Under the pieces are notes generated by a model. The model was not told where the DNA came from. It made no database searches and saw nothing but the letters and a program-made list of their open reading frames with translations. Both the position numbers and the translations under genes were made by a program. From Solea solea (Eukaryota; Chordata; Actinopteri; Pleuronectiformes; Soleidae), in contig NC_081142.1 of assembly GCF_958295425.1 (NCBI RefSeq), positions 22,886,469 to 22,950,468 on the forward strand: DNA of 64,000 nt, read 5' to 3'. Shown here piece after piece: positions 44,689 to 56,800 of the stretch (positions within the stretch are counted from its first letter, which is position 1; the number at the start of each line of letters is the position of its first letter).

Positions 44689-46019
44689 CTGTTGGAAAAC
44701 ACAAAGACGTGTTTATGGACATTTTAGTTACACTGACAGTTAAAGGTATAACTTTAAAAGCAACATATTTTCACCCCTGTACCTTCCTCTCTGTGTCCGC
44801 TACAGCTGTAGCTCAACTAAGCTAAGCAACTGTATGTCCACCTCTATTCCCTTAGGGAGAGAAACGCCCCCTTTCAGCTTGATAGTATTAGGCCGGAGTC
44901 TTCCTTCTAGAGGTGTGAATCTTTCAGAATCTCAATCTTCAATTAAATTCCAATTCCATTAAAATCTATTCCATTTCAGATCTTTACATAAAGTGATTTG
45001 TTGACACTCCAACATAAAAATATCAAACTATTTTCAATGATAGAGCCTACAATTGATAAACTATTCAATCCAAAAGATGTACCAGCCTGAATTTTGCCAT
45101 TGTCTTTTGTTAATTAATTATTTTTCTGTGTACTGATTTTTACTATATATATATATACTGTATATATACACACACATATAAATATGCAGAAAGTGCATAT
45201 ACATACAGTATGTTGTGATAAATAACATATGGCAAGACAATGCTAAATGATATGTAAAGACAATCATATAGCTGTACATCATGATATCTGTCTCACTGCA
45301 GAAAACAAAACGTGAAAAGTTAAAAGTGCAGGATTTCTTGATTTATTCACAACATACAGAACAAAATGCATAAAGTCTTTGTATTGAACGTGGATGGGGC
45401 ATCTCTTAACAAAGCTTTCTCCACCACCCAAGTTTCCCTCATTCATTTGGGCAGCGCCACCACGAGGAGACAATTGGCAGGGATTGTTTACTTTACAGCA
45501 CCTTAATTTGTTAATTCAAATATCGAGATTTACCATATTGTATAACGAAAGATCACCAAATTGATATTTTGACCCACCCCTACTACTTACACATAAATAG
45601 TAATGGAAAGAAGCCAAAACAAAATAAGATAACAGACTTAAAGTCTATAATGTATATTCTATTTAACCTATTTATGGTCTTCTTATTGTTAATATGCTTT
45701 TCTATATTGTACTTTCACATGTACAAATGTATGTTTATTATTTATTAACTTTACCTTTACTGTATTTGCTGCGGTGACAAACACTAACCTTATCTTATCT
45801 TATAAACAATGAAACTGAGAAGATAAATAAAAACAGTGCAGGAGTTGTCGAAAATAACTTAGTTTCATACATATAAAACATCACAACTATTGTTATGGTT
45901 TATCAAGGCGACTTCGCACTGTGTTAGTAATGTGGTATTGTACTTTGCTCGTAGCTTGGAAAAATAGCCAAAATTTCATGAGAAATCTTGGGGGCGGGAC
46001 ATGAGGCAGGTTTGTTTCC
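44689..46019. other. First intron or upstream region of kdm4a
   Basis: No coding exon is recognised. An acceptor at 44690/44689 precedes the ATG exon, implying an upstream non-coding exon. It contains a (TA)n tract near 45150 and a dispersed repeat at 45400-45590. Confidence 0.5.
45400..45590. repeat. Dispersed repeat, copy 1 of a pair with 55745-55955
   Basis: Shares TTTGGGCAGCGCCACCA-GAGGAGAC, a GGCAGGGA-TGTTTACTTTA block and CACCAAATTGATATTTTGAC with the second copy. Confidence 0.7.
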
Positions 46020-46660
46020 GCTCCTCACTCTGTGATTGGCCGAGCACCACGTCTGTCTGACACTGTGGACCAATGACAGCGCCGCTTCACGGGGAAAAAA
46101 AATCCGCTTGTCCGCTAGCTTACAATGCTATCTACGAGATCGATAGCTTGTACTTGCCTCTTTGGAAAACTTAAAGTGTTGTTCAACAAAAACCAAACCA
46201 CTGTCACATTCAGGAGTTCACGGAAGTACACGGCATTTCTACACTCAACGTGTGCGGCCTCGCCACAGCGGACGCTTGTTTATTGGGAGCAGGAGCGACC
46301 GCTGAGTGTGTAGCGGAGTGCGGGGATGTGACAGCTGCCTCTGCTCTCGGCTAGCGCGACTAGCAAACGCCGAGGGAGAGCGTCACTTTGAACGCGCGTG
46401 CACACGCAAAGTTGCCCCTTCGCTCCGACAAAACCGAGCAGCGACAAAAGTCACAAACACTCACTCACACGCGCTGAAGTGTCGACGACTTGTTTTCACT
46501 CGCGGGTCACAGGTAGAAGAGTAGAAACACCGACATCATCAGTTCGAGTGGGGAAGACAGTCCTCCATTATTCCAGTGACGCATGCCCAGTGTGTGTTTG
46601 TTTACATGGAACTCGGAGGGGGCGGGGCTTATGTGCTCCCTCCAGCCAATCACGGCGCCC
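46020..46660. promoter_or_regulatory. CpG-rich promoter region, probably kdm4a (minus strand)
   Basis: The only clearly CpG-dense stretch in the window (densest 46240-46480). It has CCAAT boxes in both orientations (GATTGGCC at ~46034, ACCAATGA at ~46071, GCCAATCA at ~46646). It lies 1.4-2 kb upstream of the first coding exon of kdm4a and downstream of ptprf, so a CpG-island promoter for kdm4a is the natural reading. The first exon could not be delimited. Confidence 0.6.
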
Positions 46661-47774
46661 CGTTTAGCAGCCCATGCTTCTGCTGTGTTGTAGTTTCAGA
46701 GAAGCAGTGGCAGGATTTTCCTGAGGCTGAGGAGGAGTGGACGGTCTGAAACCAGGGCGGGTTCTAGCTTTGTGGGGGCCTTGTGCAATATGCTGTTAGA
46801 GGGGCCCCTAGTTTCTCCACGATGGAGAGATTCCCAGTTGTGGTCCTGGCTTGGTCCACCCTGGTATGGAATTAGATTTGTGTCAACATTGATTTAATCA
46901 TTAAAAAATATGTTATTTGATTTGTTTGAAAATACACTTTTTGGAATTACACTTGCTCCAAACTACAAAGCTGCCTACTGATTGGCTACTGTGTTTTGGA
47001 GCCACAACTCAATGGACTGGACGTAGACACGGGTTTGGAGTCACTGTCCGTCTAGAACTCTTTCCTAATATCTGAAAGATAATCTGACAAACATTAGACA
47101 CTTGTAATAATTAAGCATTTTTTTGCTTTTGAGGGTTTTCTCAGCACATAGCTGAGCACTTCAAAAACACACACAAATATATACATATATGTATACATAT
47201 ATATATATTCTCCTATACTCCTAATCCTAATGACATTATACTGATGCTTATGGCAAGCCGTTTTAACATAACATTTTAGATTAGTAGAAATTGTATTTAG
47301 AGATATCTAAATCTTTATTTCTCCTAGTCAAAATTCAATTCCAGATATCTTTAAATCCTTAAGTATGTGGCCATTTTAATATTTAATAGCTAGAATGGAT
47401 ATGTATTACAGATATCTGTAATTGAATTCTTCCAAGTCATAAAGAACATATAAGTTATCCACAATGACATTCTTCCTAGGACAAATCACGTCATTTTTGC
47501 TATTCATGTGTATGTGCAGAAGTTTACAAGCACTGATAGTGGTAGTTGTTTCACTGGACTTGTTTTCATGTTACTTTCTGTAGATTACTGTAAATGACTA
47601 AAGTGCTGATGAATCTTCTCATTTATTTGAGTTTAAATTACCTGCCCAGTGTTCGACTCACCTCTTGCTGAATCCTGGTGGACCTCGGATCATGTTCCAA
47701 CGCTGGTTCTTGGCACCAGTGGCATATCCGGGGTGCGCACGTCCACTTACCGGTGAGTGAAAGACTCCACCACT
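46661..47774. other. Intergenic stretch between ptprf and kdm4a
   Basis: AT-rich with a (TA)n tract near 47190. A minus-strand open stretch (about 47760-47640) with Cys/His-containing text ends at a GTGAG and looks exon-like, but I could not assign it. Confidence 0.4.
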
Positions 47775-47797
47775 TTTGTATTACAAACCCAGTCAAG

Positions 47798-47803
47798 TTT
47801 ATT
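47798..47803 (-). terminator. Probable ptprf polyadenylation signal
   Basis: AATAAA on the minus strand, followed by a T/G-rich stretch about 20 bases on. It would give ptprf a 3' UTR of ~3.1 kb (about 47775-50890). Another site further upstream is possible. Confidence 0.4.
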
Positions 47804-49744
47804 AACATCAAGATTTTCAAGACATTTTTTCTGCTTTTTATTAACAAATAGAAAACAGATCATGTATACAACAGATAGGACCACGACAGCACAAACTCCC
47901 ACTCTATCCAAAACCTCCTCATCTCATCTCATCCGGCGCAAAAAAAACCTCCGTCTGTCCCTCTGCAACACAGTGACGAAGTAGTAGAGCCGTACTATTA
48001 TCATACATCAGATCCGGGAACGTCGTCGTGTGCATCATGTCTCGGTGAAGCCATGTGTGCAAACAGAAAGTCATGAAAGGGAATTAACACTGAAACTCAC
48101 TCCTCTGTGTGGTGTTTGGTGCAGTACGTTGTGAACTGTACCAACACAATATCTGGAAATATTGTGCAAAGTACGAGTACGCAAGAAGTGTGCACACATC
48201 ACACCAATCCTCAAGTCTCTGAGTTTCAGAATCAATTTTAAGCTCCTTTTTATTGTTTTTTAAAGCTCTTACAGTAATTAATGGTCTTTATCTGACTTGC
48301 TTTAACCCTTTAAGTCTTTTAGAACCCTCAGGTCTTCTGATTTTATCGTGTAAAAGCACTTTGTGCTACAATTTATATTTGTATGAAAAGTGATCTATAA
48401 ATGTAAGTCTAATTGATTGATTAAAAAAAAAGAAAATGACAATGACAATGAACCATATTCAATCTCCCTGGTAAAAGGCATCTGAGACTGTGTGATTTAA
48501 TAGTGACACTTAAATCCCCAATTCAGCATCAAGACATCCAGCAGGAAGAACATCAGTGGGGAGTGTATATTACCGTGTTTTAAAGCTTAGGTCTGTAATT
48601 TGTCTCTGATCCAATTCACGCCCCGAGAGCCAGTAATAGATCAGCTTTTCTGGAAAATGGTAGCAGTACTGTAATAAACACTAAAACAGTCATTGTTTCA
48701 CTCAGACCTCATGAAAAGACTATCTGACCTGTCCACCTGTACACACAAGCCCCGCCCACACTCTCATGTCGCATGACCAGTCTTCATTAAAAAAGCCAGA
48801 GAAGCTGAGGCGGGAGCCATAAGTTGGCAAACAACGGCAGATAAAGTACAGCCGAAATAAACCGTTTCACTCCAGATGACTTCCAGTGTTTTAGGGGTGG
48901 GGCTTCAACATAAGGGGGTGGGGCATATCATCGTATTTTTTTAGTGTAGTGTGTAGCCTGCCACTGCTAGCTTCTCCACACTCACTTATCAAAAACTTTA
49001 AGCTTAATATTAGCATCGTAAACAGAAATGGACAAAGGTTACGTCGCTATGAACGCATTTAAAAAAAAAAAAGTAAAGACAAGAAATGTTTTCATAAACA
49101 CGTGATACCCCCCAAAAATGACTCTCCACGCTGCAGTTAAGTAAAGACAACATGGAGCGCGTTAGCCGAGTGCAAACTCCAAACGCTAGAAGTAGAAGCT
49201 GACAACAGCGAATGTTTGACACTAGGTGGAGCTTATGACATCATCTTTTTCCAAACGTTGTGTATTAGTTGTAAACAAGGGTGGAGTTTTGAGTTTTGTT
49301 TTTTTCAACAACAACAAAAAACTAGCAGTTAAGAGCTCCCAAATGCTGGTTCTGCTGGTTCTGGTTTGATAAGGAAACCTTTTCAAATCCTCCCTTCTCA
49401 TGTGTACGAGCCCTTAAACACACATAACGGGACCAAATGTGAATGGAAATGCTACTGAAACAACATTAAACACATGTTGATGTCTCTGTCTGCAGGTGTG
49501 GGCGGAGCCAACAGGTGTATCACATCTCCATAAGTCTTTTGCTTACAGTCTACCTGCCATTTAATCCACTGCTCTCCTCTACTACAGTAGTTGGTGATAA
49601 AATAATCTCCATCTGATTATGGGTCCATTCTGTGTCTGTGTTTAAGTCTTTTCACTGGATTATTATGACGAAATAAAATGATGAAATTATGCATAAATGA
49701 GGGTCATGCTCTGTTTTTAGTCTTGGTTGAATTCTAGAAAATAA

Positions 49745-50005
49745 CTTGCAACATGGGGCCGTGTAGTGGCTAGCAATGTCGCCTCACAGCAAGAAGGTCA
49801 CCAGTTCGAATCCCAAGCATGTTCTTTGTGTGTGTGCACGTGGCTTTTTTTCTCCAGATTCTCCGGTTTCCTTCCATCGTCCACGACCATGTAGAGGTTA
49901 ATTGGACACATGTGACCCCGCCTTTCAGCCCGTGTCAGCTGGGATTGGCTCCAGCAGCCCCCGCGACCCTCACACGGAGGATAAATTGGTACAAAATGAG
50001 TGAGA
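49745..50005 (+). mobile_element. tRNA-derived SINE, near full length
   Basis: The head GTGTAGTGGCTAGCAATGTC and CAGTTCGAATCCC (Pol III A and B box-like) is followed by the family body (CTCCGGTTTCC, GAGGTTAATTGG, CCCGCCTTTCAGCCC, GTCAGCTGGGATTGGCTCCA, GCGACCCTCACACGGAGGAT). It is the best copy of this family in the window. Confidence 0.75.
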
Positions 50006-50890
50006 ACTTGTCTTTTTCTTCTCTGTTTTCATGCAGTGACTTGGATTTTAAGTCGTCACACATATTTCACACATATTTGACTTGAATCCAACAGCATATT
50101 TTGTTTGTTCAGATCTGTGGTGGCTGTTTCCAGGTGACCAGTCTTTGTCGATGTATTTAGCTCTGCGTATATTTTATCTGTGATATCACCGTCACCACTC
50201 TGCTGGATGTGAAGACAGGGAGTCAAAGCCACGATGTTCCCCCCGCTGACCAGGTCCAGTGCAGTGATGATAACGTCAGACTATCATATATATATACTGT
50301 ATATCTATGGTAGAAAATAAAAATGATTAGCAGCTGTGAGTATAAGCTCTGCGGTATTAATAAATCGGAGCATGTTGAAAATACATGTTCTTAGTGCTAA
50401 TAAAAATAATTAAAAGTTCAAAAAAACAAATAAAAAAAACAAACAAACAAACAAAAAGACCCATTAAGACATATAGTAACCAGTGTAAGTGATTACAAAA
50501 TCATTTCTAAATATCCATAACAGCATAGTAATGATGAATATAAATGACAATAGCAGAAAAGAAAAAGATTGTTTTTGCTATTGGGAGGAGGCAGAAATGG
50601 GGGGGGGGGTTGTTGACAGGAGAATGAGGCGGGAGTCTTTCAGGGTGGTTGTTTTTTCTTCTTTTTTTTTAGTTTGGGAGGTTTTGGTGTTGGTTTTGTG
50701 GCAGGATTATGGTACAGTCCAGCTGGGGGTGGAGGGGTTTCCAGTTCCTGCTCCCCCCGCCCCCCCCCCCCCACCGTCTTCCTTGTAACCTCCTCATCAG
50801 ACTGCAGGGGCCGATTGGAGCTGAGTGGATTATTATGGCTCAGAGGAGACACCAAATTCTTCTGAGTGTTATCTGTCTGGGCGGGCAGGG

Positions 50891-53800
50891 TTATGTTGCA
50901 TAGTGATCGAAGCTTCCCAGGTACTCCAGAGAAGCCCGGTAACACAGTTGGTACTGGTCCTGTAGTGACAGACACAGGGTGTTAGTCAGCGACACTTACA
51001 GGGACAGTTATGGCACTTTTCCATTATACAGTTTTAGCACGGCACGGATCAACTCTTTTTTTGGTCCCTGCTCTGGTGAGGTTCTAAGTGAGCTGAGGCG
51101 ATACTAAAATGTGTCGTCAACAGACTGCCGATCACTGATTGGTCAGCGTGTGTCATCAAGAGTCATGAGCGTCCGACACAAGAATCAAAGCCAACGATGC
51201 TGAACTGTCGATCAGTTAAAAAAAAAATCCTGAAAACATACGTTAATCTCCAACACGATTTCTAAAATCGTGGAAAACTCCATTACAGTGAGTAGAACTA
51301 GGGTGCCGTCCCACCTGTCCCACATCTATCTATAAATGCTAATAATAAACGTCTGTTAATCACATAACTGTCCACGACTTAGCAGGTGACTCACTAAAGC
51401 GCACCAGTGTGTGCAGCGCTGAAATCTGAACTCTCCAAACTCACTAGATTATACTGCAGCTGTTTTAAGATAAAAAAAACTCCAGAAAATGTCCCAAATG
51501 TTGGGTCCAGACATTTGAAAGAGTTTGCTGTTCACATGAAAAACAGCTGGAGACTGTCGAGGACAAATAATGTTCACAGTCACAAGACACTCGTCCACCT
51601 GCCCAAGTTGTGGGAAATGTTTTGAAGTAGCTTTTGTGTTCTCACATAACAGCCTCTCCTGGACCACTTCAGAAAAAACCTGTCTGAAAACCAACTGAAG
51701 TCCCATTCTCTCGTGTCTCCTCCCACCGTACCTCTGTCTGCACCATGGCCGGCCGCTGAGTTCGGAGCGTCTTGACCGTCTGGAAGAGGTCGACCACGCC
51801 TTCATACCTCATCCTCTCCAGGACGATGCTCAGGGTGATGAACACACCGGTCCGTCCAACACCAGCACTGATGAAAAACACGTTATTGTCAAAGCAGCAT
51901 GTTCATCACACGGCAGCACTTTATACAAAGATAAGATAAGAAAAGATATTTAAATAGCAGTGCACCAGATACAGGTGCAAATGTCTTTTAAAGGGAACGA
52001 CAAGTGAAACTCTGATTGGTTTGATTTAAGGCTAAGATTATATGCTGTGGAACTAGGAAGAAAAGTGCAGTTGGACACGCTTCAGACCATGTGCTATAAG
52101 ATCGTTTCAGTCAGCAGCTGCTTTGGACTGAACAACAACGCATTTGTCCATTCTGTCAAACGCTGTCCTGACATTTCTGATGTTTTAAAAACAGCTGTGA
52201 GGCCGTCTGAGAGGACTGTGGGAACAAGGAGACAGTTCCTCACACTTTGGTGAGCCTGAGTGATGACATTAAAACATTGTTTATGTGTTGACTCCACTGT
52301 CTGTGTGTGGTTTCATTCACTCACCTGCAGTGGACAGTGATCGGTCCGTCTTGTCCAAACTGCTCCTTGGTTTTATGGACCTGGCCGATGAAGTCGATGA
52401 ATCCCTCTCCAGTTTTTGGCACTCCCTGCTCTGGCCAGTCTGTGAACTGAAACTGCCTGATGGTCCTCGACTGACCGTCCTGACAAGCACGAAGGGAAAT
52501 GGACACAGAAATCATCAGGAAGCTGTGGGTAACGAGGCGCTAATGTGCCGTTGCTGTTAAAACTCATTTATATCAAATTATCTCCACTAATAATGTAACA
52601 ACTATTGAAACAGTCTCCGAATACAAAATATCTTGGAATTTGGATCGATGACAAACTTACTTTCAAACATCATGTGTCTAATAGGTGTAGACACTGGATT
52701 TCATTTATTTTTAAAGCTCTCACTGGTCTCTTACCATTCTATATTAACTCTTTAGTATCTTTTAATGCAAGTCTCCATCATACACGTTCAAAGGACTGAC
52801 TCACACTGCAGGTTCCCTCTGTTGACACTGAATTCTCTCCAAAAACCATCTGAAACTTACCACACTTTTACCATTAGGACAATTTAAATCCATAATTGCA
52901 TCTTATTTGACTTCCAACTGCTCTTGTTTTTAGCTAGACCTCTCTGTTTTCATTATTTTTGTCACTTTACTTTTTTGATATTTCGGATTTTTCAAATGTT
53001 TTGTGTCTTGTCTCGGCTATATTGTAAATGAGGTTGCTCCTCAATATATTTCAGAGTTTAAATAAAGGTAATAAATAAATAAATAAATAAATACCTAAAT
53101 CTCCTTCTTGTGTTCCTCATTCAAAGTATCGTCACAGCGTGGTTTGTGTGATCTCAGAGCTTAGGAAAAGTTGAGCCCATTTCTTTCATGCGCAATCATG
53201 TGAAATTAGCCAATTTATATTATAATAATAATAATAATAATAACATATTTTTAACAGATTTATCAATTATTCATAGATGACTAAATAAATCGTCAAGGAT
53301 TTTGATAATAGATCAATCCATTTGAGGTTATTTTCAATATTAAAATCACTTTCTAGTCCCCATCAGCATTTTCCCGCTCATGTAATGGTTTGTTATCGGT
53401 GTTTTGTAACATTTGCTGTTCTCAGTGGTGCAACACTGCATTCTTCTCCTTTTTTCCTCTTCTTCCTCTTCTACTTTCGTCTTCTCCCGTGTACCTCATT
53501 CACGAGCCGGAGGTTTAACACAAAGGTCACGAGGCCAAAGCTTCCAGACACATTACAGGTAAACGTGGAGCAGGGAGCACAAAATGTAGTAATGTATAAT
53601 GTGTGTATAATACATTATACATTATGTTATTATGTTATAATGTTTCACGCCTCTGAACTCTGTGCCCTGTGTGAGGAACATGCAACCCAAACCCTCCCAT
53701 TTAAAGAAAAAAAAATACAGAGACAAAAAAAGACCTTTATGTGCAATGAATGAGTCATTCAGCCAGCGCAAACATTCTTTGTTTTAAAAATAGTGTTTCT

Positions 53801-56800
53801 AAGTGTGTATGCACTGAAGCAAACACAGGGCAACAGCGTCACAGTGAACAACAGCACAGTGAACTCACCCTGGCGTCTGTGACTTTGAACTCTCTCAGGA
53901 TGTACTGAGGCATGTTGTACTCGGCCATCGGGTCCACAACAAAGTACTGGTAACGTGCGGAGCGCTCTGCGGGCCAGTACTGATGGCACTTTTCCTGAAG
54001 GAGAAACAGATTTTCAGCAACTTAGCAATAACTGTGTCTGCTTCAGTCTTAAAAACACCATGTGCGGCAGTTTCTTGCTGTTAAACGACCTTTTCTGGCT
54101 TGAAACTAATGTTTACAAACTGCTCACTCTAAATGTACCAAGGTCCACAGAGAAAATCAGCGTTTTTAGCTCGCAGGGACATGGGAGCTGCTGGTTTACT
54201 GCTGCCTTCTATGAAGGGTTTGTGACACTTCGGTAAATCTGAGCAAAGGATTTAAAACATAGAATTTATTAAATAACATATTTGACAACTCCTGTGATGT
54301 AAAATCACACATTTTCTCTATGAGCTTTGGTGCGGGGAGTGAGTGGTTTACAAAATGCTTTCTAAAGTTGAGGCAAAAGCTGCAAACATGTTCTTAAAAC
54401 ATCATCTTCATCATCATAGCTCCATGCATCCTGAACTGTCCTTATAACATGTGGGTTATTATTCAGTGTGCTACAGTTTCACAGTTAACTACGTGACCCG
54501 AGGTGCAGTTGCGATGCCTCACCCGTCCCATCTCGCGCAGCTTGGTGAGCATGACGACGATGGTGGAGTTGTGCTCCCACAACATTCTCCAGAAGTCCTC
54601 TGTGGTCTCAGATAACGGGCCCTGGGTGGCCATGTATGCTCTCTGCTGCCTGCAAGTTCAAACAGAGACACAGTCTGTGTTTACTCCTCTGGGTTCTGGC
54701 AGAACTGCACTCTATGTCATTTCCATTTCTTTCTTTCTTTCTTTCTTTCTATACTCAGCCCAGTCAGTGTGCGTGGACATGCATGGCTGGAAGACCCAGC
54801 TATGGAGTCCAAAGGCTGAAATGAGGTGGAAGTTCCCATTTCTCTTGCATTTCTTATCCAACACAGCGTCAAAGTTGGCACCTGCCAAGTTTGAACACTG
54901 TCAAGCCACTTGTTGCATAGTTGTGCGATGAACAGTCAGTCAGACAGACGGTCCTTGCATTTATAGAAACAGAAATCATCTGTTACGTTTAGGCCTGGCA
55001 TCCACACATCCCCATTTTTGGAGCTTAGTGGTTTTGGCAACACCGCTCGGCTCGTTTTGTTTTGAAAGCGCCTGGACAACGACTAATTGAGATGTTTGGA
55101 AATGATGCAACAGTTGGTCACGGTTGCTTCAGGGCTGGACCTGATTGGTCACAACTCCACAGTCAGAGTTGGTTCAATAAAATAAATAAATGAATGTGGA
55201 ACATCTTACTCAGCCACTTCAGACATATTCACTCTGGTAATGGTTTTAAAAACGTCTCAAAAAAACGTTTTAGTTAAACAGGGTGACAGGAGGACTTTCC
55301 CCCCCGTCTGTAAGTGTTTTATTCGGATTTTATTGGAGTCTGAAACACTTTCCTTACTCCATAAGTATTTATCTATTTATGCACTTCATCCTGTCTGATG
55401 TACTTTGTATTGTTGAGCACTTAATGTGTAATTTAATGTGTGAAAGGTGCTATATAAATAAAAGTATTATTGTTTTTATTATCACTAAAACTCGGCGAAT
55501 AAAAACACACTGATTAGACAAGACGCTGATTAAAGCTTGTACCAGTGAAGCAGGAGTGGACTAAAAAAAACAATGGATGGTGTTTGACCAGAGGGAGGCA
55601 GTAGATACACCGATTTTTTTATCCCATTATGTATAATTTCAATACAAATAACATGAGCTAGATTAGGGCATCACAGGGTACCGCACAATATAATACAAAT
55701 AATATCTCCATACGACGATTCTATGATAGTCAATAAATTGCAAAACAGGTCACTTCCACCCAAGCTTCCCTCTCTCATTTGGGCAGCGCCACCATGAGGA
55801 GACGGTGAGTGAAACTGGCAGGGACTGTTTACTTTAGAGCTCCTTAAGTTACGAATTAAAATATCTATTATTTGACTAGTGTATCAATTATTGTGTTACA
55901 CGAGGAAAGAAGACAATATATCACCAAATTGATATTTTGACCCACACCTACTACCCATATACACTGGATTACAGCAGAAAAAAAAGTGGTTAAGGGGTTT
56001 TCGTTACACTTTATCAATGTCTTGTCAGGTTGTATATAAAATACAATTGTATATAGTATCTACACCAAGTCACCTGAAATGCACCGTGGGGTTTTCATGA
56101 CATTAGCGCCGTCTCATTCCTGCCAAAGCGGACAGAAAGTACATTCAGCTGAGCTGAATTTCACCCTTCACCACATCCCTTTAACAGCGTATTAGTATTA
56201 CAGTAGTTCAGTGACATCCCATAATTGTTGAATGGAGCTCTCAGGTGTTAAATATTTCATTTTATGCTCCCCTCACAATGGATTTGCCGAGTCAGGTGTT
56301 GCACTGTTTTTGTGTGTGTGTGTGTGTGTGTTTTTTTTTGACAGAACTGTCACAGCTGCTCCACCCAGCTCTGGGCCACACACAGCAGGCTACCACTTGG
56401 TGGCACTGTTGAGCCATGCAGCAGAGGCGCTCCAGTGTTTTCTGTTACCTGATTCCATCAGAGCTCAGGGATGTGTGTGTGTGTGTGTGTGTGTACCAGT
56501 GATGACTGGAGGCACTGCTGTGTGTGTGTGTGCCGCTGTCCTGCTCTGAGGATTTCCTCTCTGCACCAGCGTCTGGGGCCAGAACTTGAATATTTCAAAA
56601 CACAACAACCATAAAAACTTAGGAAGCAAAGCTGCTGGGTTGTTGGACCTGCAGAGCTACAGAACGGAGGATCCTGAATTTCTTTGTGTTATTTGTCTTG
56701 CACTGTTAGACTGTTGCTGTGTAAACTGCTTACTCTCTGCACCAAAGTCCACAGAGAAAATGCACAAAGGGCCACACTGATTTTTCCAAACAGGAATTGT

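Larger units (their letters stand above)
47775..50890 (-). other. Probable ptprf 3' UTR
   Basis: Non-coding DNA between the ptprf stop codon and the proposed poly(A) signal. It contains a SINE (49745-50005), G and C homopolymer runs (about 50600 and 50760) and nothing gene-like. Confidence 0.4.

Noticed and set aside
50489..50975. Open frames in the ptprf 3' region (Pro/Lys-rich on the minus strand)
   Set aside because: Caused by G/C and T homopolymers in the 3' UTR; the real coding part is only 50891-50959 in another frame.
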